From Actinomyces bovis (GTDB taxonomy: Bacteria > Actinomycetota > Actinomycetes > Actinomycetales > Actinomycetaceae): a DNA stretch of 64,000 bases. Location of the stretch: NCBI RefSeq assembly GCF_900444995.1, contig NZ_UAPQ01000010.1:62001-126000 (forward strand), given 5' to 3'. The stretch's first letter is position 1. Each line of letters starts with the position of its first letter. Below, piece by piece: positions 43,735-53,183 of the stretch. The notes under the pieces were generated by a model. It was not told the DNA's origin and did not search any database. It saw nothing but the letters and a program-made list of their open reading frames with translations. Made by a program: the position numbers and the translations under genes.

Positions 43735-45105
43735 ATGACCGACACGACCAAACCTGTCCATCCCCCTCAGACCGACCACGAACACGCCGTTGCCGTGCGT
43801 CGGGCCGCTGAGGCATCTTTTATCGGCAACTTCATCGAGTGGTTCGACTACGCCTCCTATGGCTACCTGGCCGCCGTAATCGGAAACGTCTTCTTCCCCG
43901 AGTTCTCGCCCACCGGCAGACTCTTGTCCTCCTTCGCAGTATTCGCCACCAGTTTCGTGTTACGACCGGTAGGCGCCATTATCTGGGGCATCCTGGGGGA
44001 CAAGCGCGGACGCCGTTGGGCGCTTTCTTGGTCCATTCTCATCATGTCTGGCGCGACTTTCCTGGTGGGACTGTTGCCCGGCTACTCAGCTTTGGGCATT
44101 TGGGCACCAGCTCTGCTAGTGCTTCTACGCATGTGCCAGGGCTTCTCCGCCTCTGGTGAGTACGCGGGCGCTGGCACCTTCCTGGCGGAGTACGCCCCGC
44201 CTGGCAGACGCGGCGTCTACGTATCCCTGGTACCCGCTTCAACCGCTGGCGGTCTGCTCGTCGGCTCCTTATTTGCCTCCGGCCTGTTCTGGGCCCTGGA
44301 CGACGCCGCCATGACCAGCTGGGGCTGGCGCCTGCCCTTCCTCTTGGCTGGTCCGCTAGGCCTGGTGGGTCGTTACATCCGGGTGCACCTAGAGGATTCC
44401 CCCGTTTATCAGGCCCTAGTCGCCGAATCTGCCGCCAAGGCTAAGGCTGAGGGGCGTTTGCCCGACCGGAAACGCCGTCAGCACTGGGACGAGCCCCTGC
44501 GCATCCTGCTGCGTGACCACCGCCGCGCCATGCTGTCCTGCTTCGGGGTGAGCTGTCTCAATGCGGTGGCCTTCTACATGTTGCTGAGCTATATGCCCAC
44601 CTACGTGCAGCATGAACTTGGCTTCTCCGAGACCCGCGCTACCCTCGCCACCTCTGTGACACTGACTATCTACATCCTCTCGATCTTCTTCATGGGTCAT
44701 ATCTCAGACCTGATCGGTAGGCGCCGAGTGCTCACCATTGCCTGTGTGGCTTTCATCCTGCTGTCCGTGCCACTGTTCCAACTGATGAGCCACACCTCAC
44801 TAGTGGTAGTCATCTTGTGTGAGGTGGCCTTTGCCATCATCTTGACCGCCAATGACGGCACGCTGGCGTCTTTCCTGGCAGAGAGTTTTCCCACCGAGGT
44901 CCGCTATTCGGGATTCGCCTTGTCCTTCAACCTGGCTAACACTCTGCTTGGAGGTACCTGCCCCTTCATTGCCACCTGGCTGACCGCAAGTTCAGGTTCC
45001 AGGCTTGCTCCCGCCTTCTATCTGACCGCGATCTCTGCCTTGGCATTGCTAACCCTTCTGGTTTCACACGTCGCACCACGCCGCGATCTGGAGATTCAGG
45101 CGTAG
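43735..45105 (+). CDS. MFS transporter, metabolite:H+ symporter (MHS/ProP-like)
   Basis: The 456-residue protein with twelve membrane segments belongs to the MHS branch of the major facilitator family, which includes ProP (proline/betaine) and KgtP. SFIGNFIEWFDYASYGYLAA at the first helix, LGDKRGRRWALSWSILIMS, LRMCQGFSASGEYAGAGTFL and the MGHISDLIGRRR loop are diagnostic. The ATG at 43735 has GGAAG upstream. As an importer of zwitterionic compounds it could serve the guanidino locus, but the substrate is unknown. A terminator separates it from DMT 2, and the TetR gene follows. Confidence 0.9.
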   Translation: MTDTTKPVHPPQTDHEHAVAVRRAAEASFIGNFIEWFDYASYGYLAAVIGNVFFPEFSPTGRLLSSFAVFATSFVLRPVGAIIWGILGDKRGRRWALSWSILIMSGATFLVGLLPGYSALGIWAPALLVLLRMCQGFSASGEYAGAGTFLAEYAPPGRRGVYVSLVPASTAGGLLVGSLFASGLFWALDDAAMTSWGWRLPFLLAGPLGLVGRYIRVHLEDSPVYQALVAESAAKAKAEGRLPDRKRRQHWDEPLRILLRDHRRAMLSCFGVSCLNAVAFYMLLSYMPTYVQHELGFSETRATLATSVTLTIYILSIFFMGHISDLIGRRRVLTIACVAFILLSVPLFQLMSHTSLVVVILCEVAFAIILTANDGTLASFLAESFPTEVRYSGFALSFNLANTLLGGTCPFIATWLTASSGSRLAPAFYLTAISALALLTLLVSHVAPRRDLEIQA

Positions 45106-45172
45106 GTCTCCCCGCTCAACCTTTGAGCGCGAGGAACACCTAACTCACAACGGTCCGGTAAGGTTCCAGGCC

Positions 45173-45856
45173 GTGATTGACGATGAGACTGCAGTCAGCG
45201 CCCCCACCTCAAAGGGTGTGGCCCGTCGACAGACCATCATTGATGCCGCCGCCGCGATTATCCACGAGTCCGGCCCGGCGTCAGTGACCCACCGGGCTGT
45301 CGCTAAACGTGCTGGCTGTTCTCTGTCCGCCACCACCTACTACTTCAATGGCCTGGATGACCTTCTTTATCACGCAGGCTTGGTCAATATCCGCAAATGG
45401 GCGCGCCGGGCCGAGCGGGTGGCAGAGCAAGCCGAGGCCCTGCAAAGCCGCCCAGACCTTGACGGCTGCATCGAGTTAATCCTGGCAGCGACCCTGCCTT
45501 CCGAAGGGCCCTATCTCGGGCATTACATTCAGCTGATTTCTGCTGGGGGTACTGCTCCGGTGGGCCGCGCCTACCGGGAGGGCCGTCAGCAGCTCAACGC
45601 AGCGGTTGACCGGCTCATCGCTACTCTGGGAATCCCCGCCACAGCGGAAGTGATTATCGGGGTGGTGGACGGCGCTGCCGTCACCGCCCTCAGTGAGCAG
45701 CGAGACGTCAGACAGACTGCCGCCTCCCTGCTGCGGCGCCTAGCCCTGCAATCGGCCATCCTGCCCCAGAGGCCGCAAGAGCAGACTGACCCTGAACTCG
45801 TGCGCGTTGAGTTACGCCGCCAGGTCCCCCTGCCACCGTCCCTGGCGCATACCTGA
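45173..45856 (+). CDS. TetR-family regulator of the guanidino locus (putative)
   Basis: The 227-residue protein has an N-terminal TetR helix-turn-helix (about 18-64: RRQTIIDAAAAIIHESGPAS, then VTHRAVAKRAGCSLSATTYYF) and a helical ligand domain. The YYFNGLDDLLYHA end of the DNA-binding region is typical. It starts with GTG at 45173, 67 bases after the MHS gene, and is probably cotranscribed with it. Because it ends the guanidino cluster it is the best candidate regulator, perhaps acting at the repeats upstream of arcA. That is inference; no matching site was found just before its own gene. Confidence 0.88.
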   Translation: MIDDETAVSAPTSKGVARRQTIIDAAAAIIHESGPASVTHRAVAKRAGCSLSATTYYFNGLDDLLYHAGLVNIRKWARRAERVAEQAEALQSRPDLDGCIELILAATLPSEGPYLGHYIQLISAGGTAPVGRAYREGRQQLNAAVDRLIATLGIPATAEVIIGVVDGAAVTALSEQRDVRQTAASLLRRLALQSAILPQRPQEQTDPELVRVELRRQVPLPPSLAHT

Positions 45857-45895
45857 CAATCAGGCGGAGTTAGCAGCCAGGATCGACTAAGGGTC

Positions 45896-45931
45896 AGCAG
45901 CGGCAGGCAAGTTCCCTTGTCTGCCGCTGCT
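45896..45931. terminator. Bidirectional terminator between tetR and topA
   Basis: A 16-bp stem (45896-45911 with 45916-45931, one G-T pair) closes on TTCC and is followed by TGTTTG on the plus strand. It lies between two convergent genes. Confidence 0.8.
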
Positions 45932-45968
45932 GTTTGCCTGGGTATCTGCTGGTCTTATGCCCCAGAGG

Positions 45969-48860
45969 CTACTTAGTCCCCGTAGCTTTCTTAGCTCCGG
46001 CAGCCTGCTTAGAAGCCGACGTCGCCTTCTTCGCGGCGGTCTGCTTCGCAGTCGTCTTCTTTCCCGCCGTGGTCTTGCGGGTGGTGCGCTTCTTAACTGG
46101 GCCTTTGGCGCGCTTCTCCGCAAGCAGCTCATAGGCCCGCTCCGGGGTAACCGTGGCCGGATCGTCGTCGCGGCGCAGGGTCACATTCGTCTCCCCGTCC
46201 GTGAAATACGGACCAAAACGCCCATCCTTGATAACCACCGGACGCCCAGAAACCGGGTCCGTTCCCAGTTCACGCAGCGGCCCACGCGCCGCCGCCTGCC
46301 CCCGCCGAGTCTTGGGCTGGGCAAAAATCTCCAGCGCCTCCTCCAGGGTGACCGTCAGCAACTGTTCCTCGCTGGTCAGCGAACGCGAATCCGTACCCTT
46401 CTTCAGATAGGGCCCGTACCGGCCATTTTGCGCGGTGATATCCACGCCCTCCGCGTCCTGACCCACCACACGCGGCAGGCTCAACAGGTCCAGGGCCTGC
46501 TCCAGGGTCACGGAGGACAGCTCCATGCTCTTGAACAAAGACGCCGTGCGCGGCTTCGGCCCAGCGACCTTCTTAGTGCTGCGCTTCTTGGGTTTCTCGG
46601 CGGCAGCCCCAGCGTCTCCAGCGGTCCCAGCCGCAGGCTCTGCCGAGGTCTCCGGCTCGGGCAGCACCTCGGTGACGTAAGGCCCGTAGCGGCCATCCTT
46701 AGCAATGATGGTGTGCCCCGTGGCCGGGTCCACGCCCAGTTCACGGCCGTCGTCAGCAGCGCGCGCGAATAGTTCCCGCGCCCGCGCCACCGTCAGCTCG
46801 TCGGGAGCCAAGTCACTGGGCACATTGGCGCGTTTGCCCTCTGTGTCCTCCAGGTAGGGGCCATAGCGGCCCACACGCAAGGTGATACCCTCGCCGATCT
46901 CCACCGAGTTCACGGTGCGAGCATCAATCTCCCCCAGGCCCGCGAGCATCTGCTCCAGCCCCAGGTGACCGCCGTCAGCGCCAACGCCAGCAGCAGGCCC
47001 GGCGACGCCGTCGGCCCCCTTGTAGAAGCGCGTCAGCCATGCCACCCGCTCTAGCTCACCGGCGGCAATCCGGTCTAGGTCGCGTTCCATCGACGCCGTG
47101 AAGTCGTAATCCACCAGCTCGGAGAAGTTCTCCTCCAGCAGGCGGGTCACCGCAAAGGCCAGCCAAGTAGGCACCAAGGCCTGCCCCCGGTGGTCCACGT
47201 AGCCACGGTCCGAGATGGTGGACATAGTGGCGGCATAAGTGGAGGGGCGACCAATCTCCCGCTCCTCCAGGGCCTTGACCAGGGAAGCCTCGGTGTAGCG
47301 CGGCGGCGGCGTGGTCTCATGCCCACCAGCCTCAGCCCGCTCAGTAGCTAGTTCCTGACCCGCAACCATCGCGGGCAGGCGCACCTCCCGTTCCCCGCCA
47401 CGTGAGCCGCCCTCGGCGCCCTCGTAGCGCTCAGCGTCGCGGCCCTCCTCATAGGCAGCCAGGAAACCACGGAAGGTGATAACCGTACCAGAGGCGGTCA
47501 GCTGGGCCGTCTTGAAAGTGGCCCCGGCGTCGCGCGCCTCCCCCAGCACGCCGTCAATCGGCACCTCTACGTGCACGGTGGCGGTGGAACCGGTGGCGTC
47601 AGCCATCTGGGAGGCCACCGTGCGCTTCCAAATCAACTCATAGAGCTTGAATTGTGAGCCAGTCAGGGAACTAGCCACCTGGGCGGGAGTGCGGAAATGG
47701 TCTCCAGCTGGGCGGATCGCCTCGTGCGCCTCCTGGGCGCCCTTGGACTTGGTGGCGTAAACCCGGGGCTTAGCCGGCACGTACTGAGCGCCGTAAAGCT
47801 CAGCCACCTGGGCGCGGGCGGCAGCCACCGCCTGCGCCGACAGCACCGTGGAGTCCGTACGCATATAGGTGATGTAACCGTTCTCGTACAGGCCCTGGGC
47901 CACGCGCATAGTCTCACGCGGGTTCATGCGCAGCTTGCGGGAGGCCTCCTGCTGCAGCGTGGAAGTGGTGAAGGGGGCGGCGGGGCGACGCCGGTACGGC
48001 TTCTCCTCCACTTTGGCCACCTTGGCCGTGGCGCGAGCAATGGCCGTAGCCACCGCCTTAGCCCCACCCTCGTGCAGGTGAATCAGCTGAGCTTTGCGGG
48101 CGGCGGCGCTGAGCTCACCGGCGTCAGTGAAGTCCCGACCGGTGGCCACGCGGCGCCCATCCAGGCTGGCCAGGCGGGCGGTGAAAGTGGCGTCCTGGCG
48201 GGCGACGGCGTCGACCTTAGAGAGCACAGTGGTGAAATCCGCCTCCACCCCCCAGTAGGCCGCAGAGACGAAGGCCATGCGCTCGCGCTCCCGCTCCACC
48301 ACCAGCCGGGTAGCCACCGACTGCACGCGCCCAGCAGACAGGCCGGCACGGACCTTGCGCCACAGCACCGGGGAGACTTCATAACCCACCAGCCGGTCCA
48401 AGATGCGGCGGGTTTCCTGGGCATCCACCAGGTCCATGTCGATGTCCCGGGTGGACGAAAGGGCGCGGGTGACAGCTTCCTTGGTGATCTCCGTGAAGGT
48501 CATGCGCTTAACCGGCACTTTGGGCTTGAGGACCTCTTTGAGGTGCCAGGCGATGGCCTCCCCCTCGCGGTCATCATCGGTGGCCAGGTAGAGCTCGTCG
48601 GCTTCCTTGAGGGCCTTCTTAAGCGCCGTGACGGTCTTCTTCTTATCCGGGTTGACGACGTAGTAGGGGGTGAAGCCATCCTCCACATCCACCGCAAAGC
48701 GCCCGTAGGGGCCCTTCTTCATGGTGGCAGGCAGCTCGGAAGGCTGTGGGAGGTCGCGGATATGCCCGACGGAGGCCTCGACGTCGAACTCTGGGCCGAG
48801 GTATCCGGCGATAGAACGCACCTTGTTGGGGGACTCGACGATCACGAGCTTGGTTGACAC
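45969..48860 (-). CDS. topA: DNA topoisomerase I
   Basis: The type IA topoisomerase of about 963 residues relaxes negative supercoils. The Toprim domain starts STKLVIVESPNKVRSIAGYL and holds LATDDDREGEAIAWHL; the active-site Tyr is in YITYMRTDSTVLSAQ. The C-terminal part carries four Gly-Arg-Tyr/Phe-Gly-Pro-Tyr repeats (GRYGPYLEDTEGK, GRYGPYVTEV, GRYGPYLKKG, GRFGPYFTDG) in place of zinc fingers, then a Lys-rich tail (KKTTAKQTAAKKATSASK), as in other actinobacteria. The start is GTG 48860, with AGGAAGG five bases upstream; the earlier GTG at 48881 has none. Confidence 0.97.
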   Translation of the reverse strand: MSTKLVIVESPNKVRSIAGYLGPEFDVEASVGHIRDLPQPSELPATMKKGPYGRFAVDVEDGFTPYYVVNPDKKKTVTALKKALKEADELYLATDDDREGEAIAWHLKEVLKPKVPVKRMTFTEITKEAVTRALSSTRDIDMDLVDAQETRRILDRLVGYEVSPVLWRKVRAGLSAGRVQSVATRLVVERERERMAFVSAAYWGVEADFTTVLSKVDAVARQDATFTARLASLDGRRVATGRDFTDAGELSAAARKAQLIHLHEGGAKAVATAIARATAKVAKVEEKPYRRRPAAPFTTSTLQQEASRKLRMNPRETMRVAQGLYENGYITYMRTDSTVLSAQAVAAARAQVAELYGAQYVPAKPRVYATKSKGAQEAHEAIRPAGDHFRTPAQVASSLTGSQFKLYELIWKRTVASQMADATGSTATVHVEVPIDGVLGEARDAGATFKTAQLTASGTVITFRGFLAAYEEGRDAERYEGAEGGSRGGEREVRLPAMVAGQELATERAEAGGHETTPPPRYTEASLVKALEEREIGRPSTYAATMSTISDRGYVDHRGQALVPTWLAFAVTRLLEENFSELVDYDFTASMERDLDRIAAGELERVAWLTRFYKGADGVAGPAAGVGADGGHLGLEQMLAGLGEIDARTVNSVEIGEGITLRVGRYGPYLEDTEGKRANVPSDLAPDELTVARARELFARAADDGRELGVDPATGHTIIAKDGRYGPYVTEVLPEPETSAEPAAGTAGDAGAAAEKPKKRSTKKVAGPKPRTASLFKSMELSSVTLEQALDLLSLPRVVGQDAEGVDITAQNGRYGPYLKKGTDSRSLTSEEQLLTVTLEEALEIFAQPKTRRGQAAARGPLRELGTDPVSGRPVVIKDGRFGPYFTDGETNVTLRRDDDPATVTPERAYELLAEKRAKGPVKKRTTRKTTAGKKTTAKQTAAKKATSASKQAAGAKKATGTK

Positions 48861-49001
48861 AACGGCCTTCCTAGCGGGCACGACAAAGGCGTGGGGATGG
48901 GTCCAGGCGCAGCGACCGCGCTGGACGGGGCAGGCCGACTGTAACCCACCGGCTCCTGATCTGGCTCGGGACCTTGAGCAAGACCACTCATCCAGGCGAG
49001 C

Positions 49002-50090
49002 TCAGAGCTGCTCCAGCCCGCGCTCGTCCACCGACTGCAGACGCGCCGCTGAGGCGCGAGAAAGGAGCACCAGCAGCGCCATGCTCACACAGGACAAGGC
49101 CGCGGTGGCAGCCGAACCAGCGGTATAGGCCACAAAAGTATCCACACGGGAGGCAGTTTCCGCCGTGCCCTGCCAGGTCCACAGTTCCAGCGGAGCCGCC
49201 ACCAGCCCCATCAGCAGCCCGGCCACCAGCAGCACCTGCGCCGGTCTCCGGCTCGCGGAGGTGGGGAGGTCGTCGTTCCAGCAGCCCCCAGCCACTGCCA
49301 GCGCACCCCACCCAAAAGCCAGCAGCAGTGCTGCTATGACGTCGGCGGGGCGGTGCCACTGGCACACCAGCGTTGAGTAACCGATGGCGGCAGCAACCAG
49401 CGCCCCCGCCCAGGCGGCGGCGGGGCGCCAACGGGCAGAGACCACCAGCACCAGCGCAACGGCGGCAGAGGCCGCCACCGCAGTGTGCCCCGAAGGCAGG
49501 GTGTTGGCGCCGTCCCAGCGCTGTGAGAGCCCGTACTCGGGCCGCCACAACACCCAGTGCTTGAGGAACTGGGTGGAGAAGTTAATCGCGATGACGACGC
49601 CAGCGGCCCACAGCGCCCGCCGTCGTCTGCCTTGCCATAGGGCGAGAGCCAGCACCAGCAGGATCATCACCACCAGGCCGGGCAGAGTAATCATCTGCAG
49701 CAGTTTGCGGGCGTGCCCGGACACAAAGCGCGCCCCGATCAGTGAACCGGTGAGGGCCGCCTGCTCCATTTGCTGGCCGGTGCGAGTGAGCACCAGCAGA
49801 CCCCAAATCCCCAGCATGCCAGCCCAGCTAGTCAGCGCCAGCAGCCCGGCCCAAACCCGACGCACAGGCGCAGCGGCGGGCAGCGCGGGGAGTACGGACG
49901 GCGCCACCGGCTCAGTTGCACCAGCATGCTCCGGCATCCCCGATTCACCGTGCCAGTTGGAAGCGGCGGGGGTGTCCGCAGGGTCAGGCAACTCCCTGGG
50001 GATGCCCAGGGGGTCAGCCTGGGCACAGACCAGGCCTGGCTGGCTCCGCAAGCTTGTCTGAACCGCAGGCACTTGGGTGGGAGGTGTCAC
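49002..50090 (-). CDS. PAP2-superfamily membrane phosphatase
   Basis: This protein of up to 362 residues has five or six membrane segments and the three-part phosphatidic-acid-phosphatase signature: KHWVLWRPE, then TLPSGHTAVAAS, and CQWHRPADVIAA, in which the last His and Asp are retained. The family removes phosphate from lipid or isoprenoid carriers such as undecaprenyl pyrophosphate. The N-terminal 75 residues are polar and low-complexity, and the start is uncertain (GTG at 50090, or an ATG at about residue 52). It is transcribed in the same direction as topA. Confidence 0.85.
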   Translation of the reverse strand: MTPPTQVPAVQTSLRSQPGLVCAQADPLGIPRELPDPADTPAASNWHGESGMPEHAGATEPVAPSVLPALPAAAPVRRVWAGLLALTSWAGMLGIWGLLVLTRTGQQMEQAALTGSLIGARFVSGHARKLLQMITLPGLVVMILLVLALALWQGRRRRALWAAGVVIAINFSTQFLKHWVLWRPEYGLSQRWDGANTLPSGHTAVAASAAVALVLVVSARWRPAAAWAGALVAAAIGYSTLVCQWHRPADVIAALLLAFGWGALAVAGGCWNDDLPTSASRRPAQVLLVAGLLMGLVAAPLELWTWQGTAETASRVDTFVAYTAGSAATAALSCVSMALLVLLSRASAARLQSVDERGLEQL

Positions 50091-50222
50091 GGGCAGGATG
50101 CTATGAGTCCTTCCTAGGTTCTTGGTACTTGTGACCTATGAGCGAGCCGTCACGCTTAAGCCACAATCCAGCTACTGCGCATCCAGCTGCCGGCAAAAAC
50201 AAGCAGGCCCCTAAGACCGGCC

Positions 50223-51869
50223 TCACCCAGCCTCACCCAGAGTCAGGATGCCCACCCCCAACAGTTCACGGGTGGCCGCCACCAACTCATTCCGCAAGGC
50301 CGCCAGCTCCTCCTCCACTCCGCTCAGCGCCGCCAGGGCAGTGGCCACCTGAGCCACGCTCAGCTCCCCGTCAGCCACATCTACGAGGGCCGCGAGCGCC
50401 GTATCTGCCCGCATGACGCGCCCCAGCCCGCCACCTTGGCGGATGAGGATCACTGCTGGGTCCGTGTCTCCGGGCCTAAAGTGGCGCTCCTGCGTGACGT
50501 CGGCAGCGACGACGGGGTGCAGGGCAGCTACGGCGTCGTCATCCATGGCTGCCAGGCAGCTCCGCGCCTCCATGACCTGAGCCAGATGCTCTCCCAAGGC
50601 GCCCGTGCCGGTGGTGGTGACCTCCTCCAGCACCCGCCAAGGCGCCCGGGGTGCCCCCGGCTCAGGGCGGTGCAACAACAGGTAGCCAAAGCCCACGGCC
50701 TCTACGCTGCGCGCCGCGAAGTCGTCGATCCAGGCGCCCAGGCGCGCCTCGAATCCGGTGCGGTCCCGCTCGGGGGTGGAACCGCCGTCGCGCAGCCACA
50801 TGGTGGCGTACTCCACGGGGTCCTGCTGCTCGCGCTGGATCACCCAGGCGTCGGTGTCTTCTGGCAGCCAGGCGGATACGCGCTCGCGCCAGTCCTGGCC
50901 ACTGTGGTGTTCCCAGTTGCCGAGCATGACGGCGGTGCCGCCGGGGGCTAGATGCGCACCGAGTCCTGGAACCAGTGTGGGCAACACTGGCCCTCCAGCG
51001 TCGCGGTATTCCATAAGCGCCAGACCCGCCTCGCGGACGGCTGGTGGGGTGATGACGAAGGGCGGATTGGTGACCACCAGGTCAAAGTTGCGGCCTGCCA
51101 CCGGCTCCAGGAAGGAGCCTTGTAGGAGTTCCAGGCGGCCTGGCTTCACTCCGGCCAGGGCCGTGTTGAAAGCGGTGAAGCTCAGTGCCCGGGCGGAAAT
51201 GTCGGTGGTGGTTACCTGCTGGCAGTGGCGCAGCAGGTAGAGGGTCTGGATGCCGCAGCCACAGCCCAGGTCCAGGGCGGTGGTGGCGGGGCGGCGCGGG
51301 GTGAGGGAGGCCAAGGTTAGGCCCGCGCCACCGATGCCGAGCACATGATCGGGGGCCAGTTCACGGCCAGTCTCCAGCTCGCCTAGGTCAGAGGCCACCC
51401 ACCAGCGGACCTCGCCGGTGGCGTCGGTGGCCTCGTGGGGGCGCAGATCGACGGCGGCGCGCACGCTGGTGCCTGTGGTGGGCGCCGTGCGTTCCTCGGA
51501 CTTGGCTGCCTTGGCCGCCCCCGCCTCGGCGGTGTGCACTAGGCCCATGGCCAAGGCGCCACTGGTGCCGGTGCGGGGCCAGGCGGCGTCCAGGTGGGCG
51601 GCAGCAACCGGCTGGCCGAGCATGAACAGGGCGGTGAGGGTAGCTACCGGGTCGGGACCTAGCCCGGCCTGCTGACGGCTGGTGTTGTGGGCCTCCAGGG
51701 CCCGCAGGGCGGGGAGGCGCTGCTCCCGGCGCAGAGCGGCGTCGGCCACCGGTCCCAGCAGCGCGGCGACGGCGTCGACACCCCAACCACTGGCCTCCAG
51801 GTCAGTTCTAAGGGCCCGGGCCTGGCTGGAAGTGGCGGTGGGTGCGGGGCTGGAATTAGCAGCGGTCAT
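50223..51869 (-). CDS. Class I SAM-dependent methyltransferase (PrmC-like core)
   Basis: The 548-residue protein has an N-terminal helical domain of unknown function (about 15-130, LRREQRLPALRALEAHN), a central Rossmann methyltransferase domain with the SAM loop ALDLGCGCGIQ and the NPPF motif (VVTNPPFVITP) seen in N-methyltransferases that modify glutamine, adenine or guanine, and a C-terminal domain of about 200 residues. This three-part form is widespread in actinobacteria and uncharacterised. The ATG at 51869 gives the start MTAANSS; a TTG at 51899 also lies in frame. The substrate is unknown. Confidence 0.88.
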   Translation of the reverse strand: MTAANSSPAPTATSSQARALRTDLEASGWGVDAVAALLGPVADAALRREQRLPALRALEAHNTSRQQAGLGPDPVATLTALFMLGQPVAAAHLDAAWPRTGTSGALAMGLVHTAEAGAAKAAKSEERTAPTTGTSVRAAVDLRPHEATDATGEVRWWVASDLGELETGRELAPDHVLGIGGAGLTLASLTPRRPATTALDLGCGCGIQTLYLLRHCQQVTTTDISARALSFTAFNTALAGVKPGRLELLQGSFLEPVAGRNFDLVVTNPPFVITPPAVREAGLALMEYRDAGGPVLPTLVPGLGAHLAPGGTAVMLGNWEHHSGQDWRERVSAWLPEDTDAWVIQREQQDPVEYATMWLRDGGSTPERDRTGFEARLGAWIDDFAARSVEAVGFGYLLLHRPEPGAPRAPWRVLEEVTTTGTGALGEHLAQVMEARSCLAAMDDDAVAALHPVVAADVTQERHFRPGDTDPAVILIRQGGGLGRVMRADTALAALVDVADGELSVAQVATALAALSGVEEELAALRNELVAATRELLGVGILTLGEAG

Positions 51870-51918
51870 GGGCCGAAGGTACCCGGCGGCCAGACCCAAG
51901 GTGGAGGCGCTGGGGCCT

Positions 51919-53169
51919 TCACACGCCCAGTACGCTCAGGGGCACCACCATGACCCCATCCTCACGGCGGTGGGCAATACCGGTGGGGGTGACGACGGCG
52001 AGCGCCGCTGCTGGGCGCTCAATCTTGGCAGCAACCCGCAGCAGATTGGCGGCGGCAGCATCCACCTGGGCAGCGCCTAGCTTTACTTCCAGACCAATCC
52101 AGTTGCCGCCTTGCGCCTCAATAACGACGTCGATCTCATCGCGGCCCTTCGTGTCCCGGTAGTGGAAGACTCCACGGGTGCCCAGGCTCTGGGCATAGAC
52201 GCGCAGGTCATGCACCACCTGGCTTTCAAAGAGGAATCCCAGCGTTTCAGGCTCAGCCAGCAGACGGTCCACCCCAGCATCTAGCAGGCTCGCAGCTAAG
52301 GAGGGATCGGCCAGGTGGCGGGTGGGGGCCTGTGCGGCTGCCTGACGTGAACGCAGGCGGGGGGACCAGGCAGGCTGGTCCTCCACCAGGAACATCCGCT
52401 CCGCCACATCGTGCATGGTTTGGGCGGAGGTAGGCCCCACAGCGGCGCTGAACTCGTCCTGCATGCGCCGCGTTAAGGCCGCGAAGGAGGCGGGTTGGGA
52501 CTCCAGGGCTGCCAGGGCACGCAGGTAGGCGCGGAAGCGGCGTGGATCGCGGCGGGAGCCACCCACCGTTGGCAGGTCATGCTCCGCGATCTCCTCCAGG
52601 TAGGCGTGCGCTCGCGCCCGGCAGGTGGCGGCACTTTGGTCGAACCAGCCAGGCCAGCCGCCATTGACCACCCGCTCGACGACGTCGGAGAAGCTGACCT
52701 CAGCCTCAACGATGGCGTCTAGGTGACCGTTTAGCAGAGAGCCCAGGGAAATGGCGCCATTGGAGTGGCCGGTCTCCGCCAGAGTCATGGTGCGCATGGT
52801 GACGGTGGTGAAGCGGCCTGCGCCGGGGTGGCGAGCGGCGTCATCATTGGGGGCGGCGGAGCCGGTGAGAATGAACTGACCGGGGCTGCGGCGGTCGTCC
52901 ACGGCGCGGCGGACCTCATTCCAGAGGGCGGGAACGAGCTGCCACTCATCCAGGAGTCGGGGAGTCTCACCTTCCAAGGCGGTGCTGGGTTGCTGGCGAG
53001 CCAAGGTGGCGCGTGAACTAGCGCGGTCTAGATCCAGTTCAGAGGTGGCTTGTTGGCGGGCTGAGCGGGTCTTGCCGGTGGCGCGGGCACCTTTAACCAC
53101 CACCGCCCCTGAGGTCTGCAGGGCGGTGTTTAGTTTGCCGTCGATGACCCGCGGCAGGTATTCGGCCAT
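51919..53169 (-). CDS. AAA-family ATPase with DUF4143 domain
   Basis: The 416-residue protein has an N-terminal ATPase domain with a P-loop variant (VVVKGARATGKTRSA), a Walker B-like region (RLLDEWQLVPALWNEVR) and the FILTGSAAP sensor, followed by a DUF4143 nuclease-like domain (about 200-416) with RDTKGRDEIDVVIEAQGG and IGLEVKLGAA, where Asp, Glu and Lys resemble a PD-(D/E)xK site. This family is scattered horizontally and linked with selfish or defence-type elements, but its function is not known. Composition is normal. A short palindromic repeat cluster lies just upstream of its start (53184-53253). Confidence 0.85.
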   Translation of the reverse strand: MAEYLPRVIDGKLNTALQTSGAVVVKGARATGKTRSARQQATSELDLDRASSRATLARQQPSTALEGETPRLLDEWQLVPALWNEVRRAVDDRRSPGQFILTGSAAPNDDAARHPGAGRFTTVTMRTMTLAETGHSNGAISLGSLLNGHLDAIVEAEVSFSDVVERVVNGGWPGWFDQSAATCRARAHAYLEEIAEHDLPTVGGSRRDPRRFRAYLRALAALESQPASFAALTRRMQDEFSAAVGPTSAQTMHDVAERMFLVEDQPAWSPRLRSRQAAAQAPTRHLADPSLAASLLDAGVDRLLAEPETLGFLFESQVVHDLRVYAQSLGTRGVFHYRDTKGRDEIDVVIEAQGGNWIGLEVKLGAAQVDAAAANLLRVAAKIERPAAALAVVTPTGIAHRREDGVMVVPLSVLGV

Positions 53170-53183
53170 AACCTCAGGATACA

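Noticed and set aside
47697-48857. Long plus-strand reading frames opposite topA
   Set aside because: Antisense shadow of a clear gene; the Gly/His-rich product has no family resemblance.
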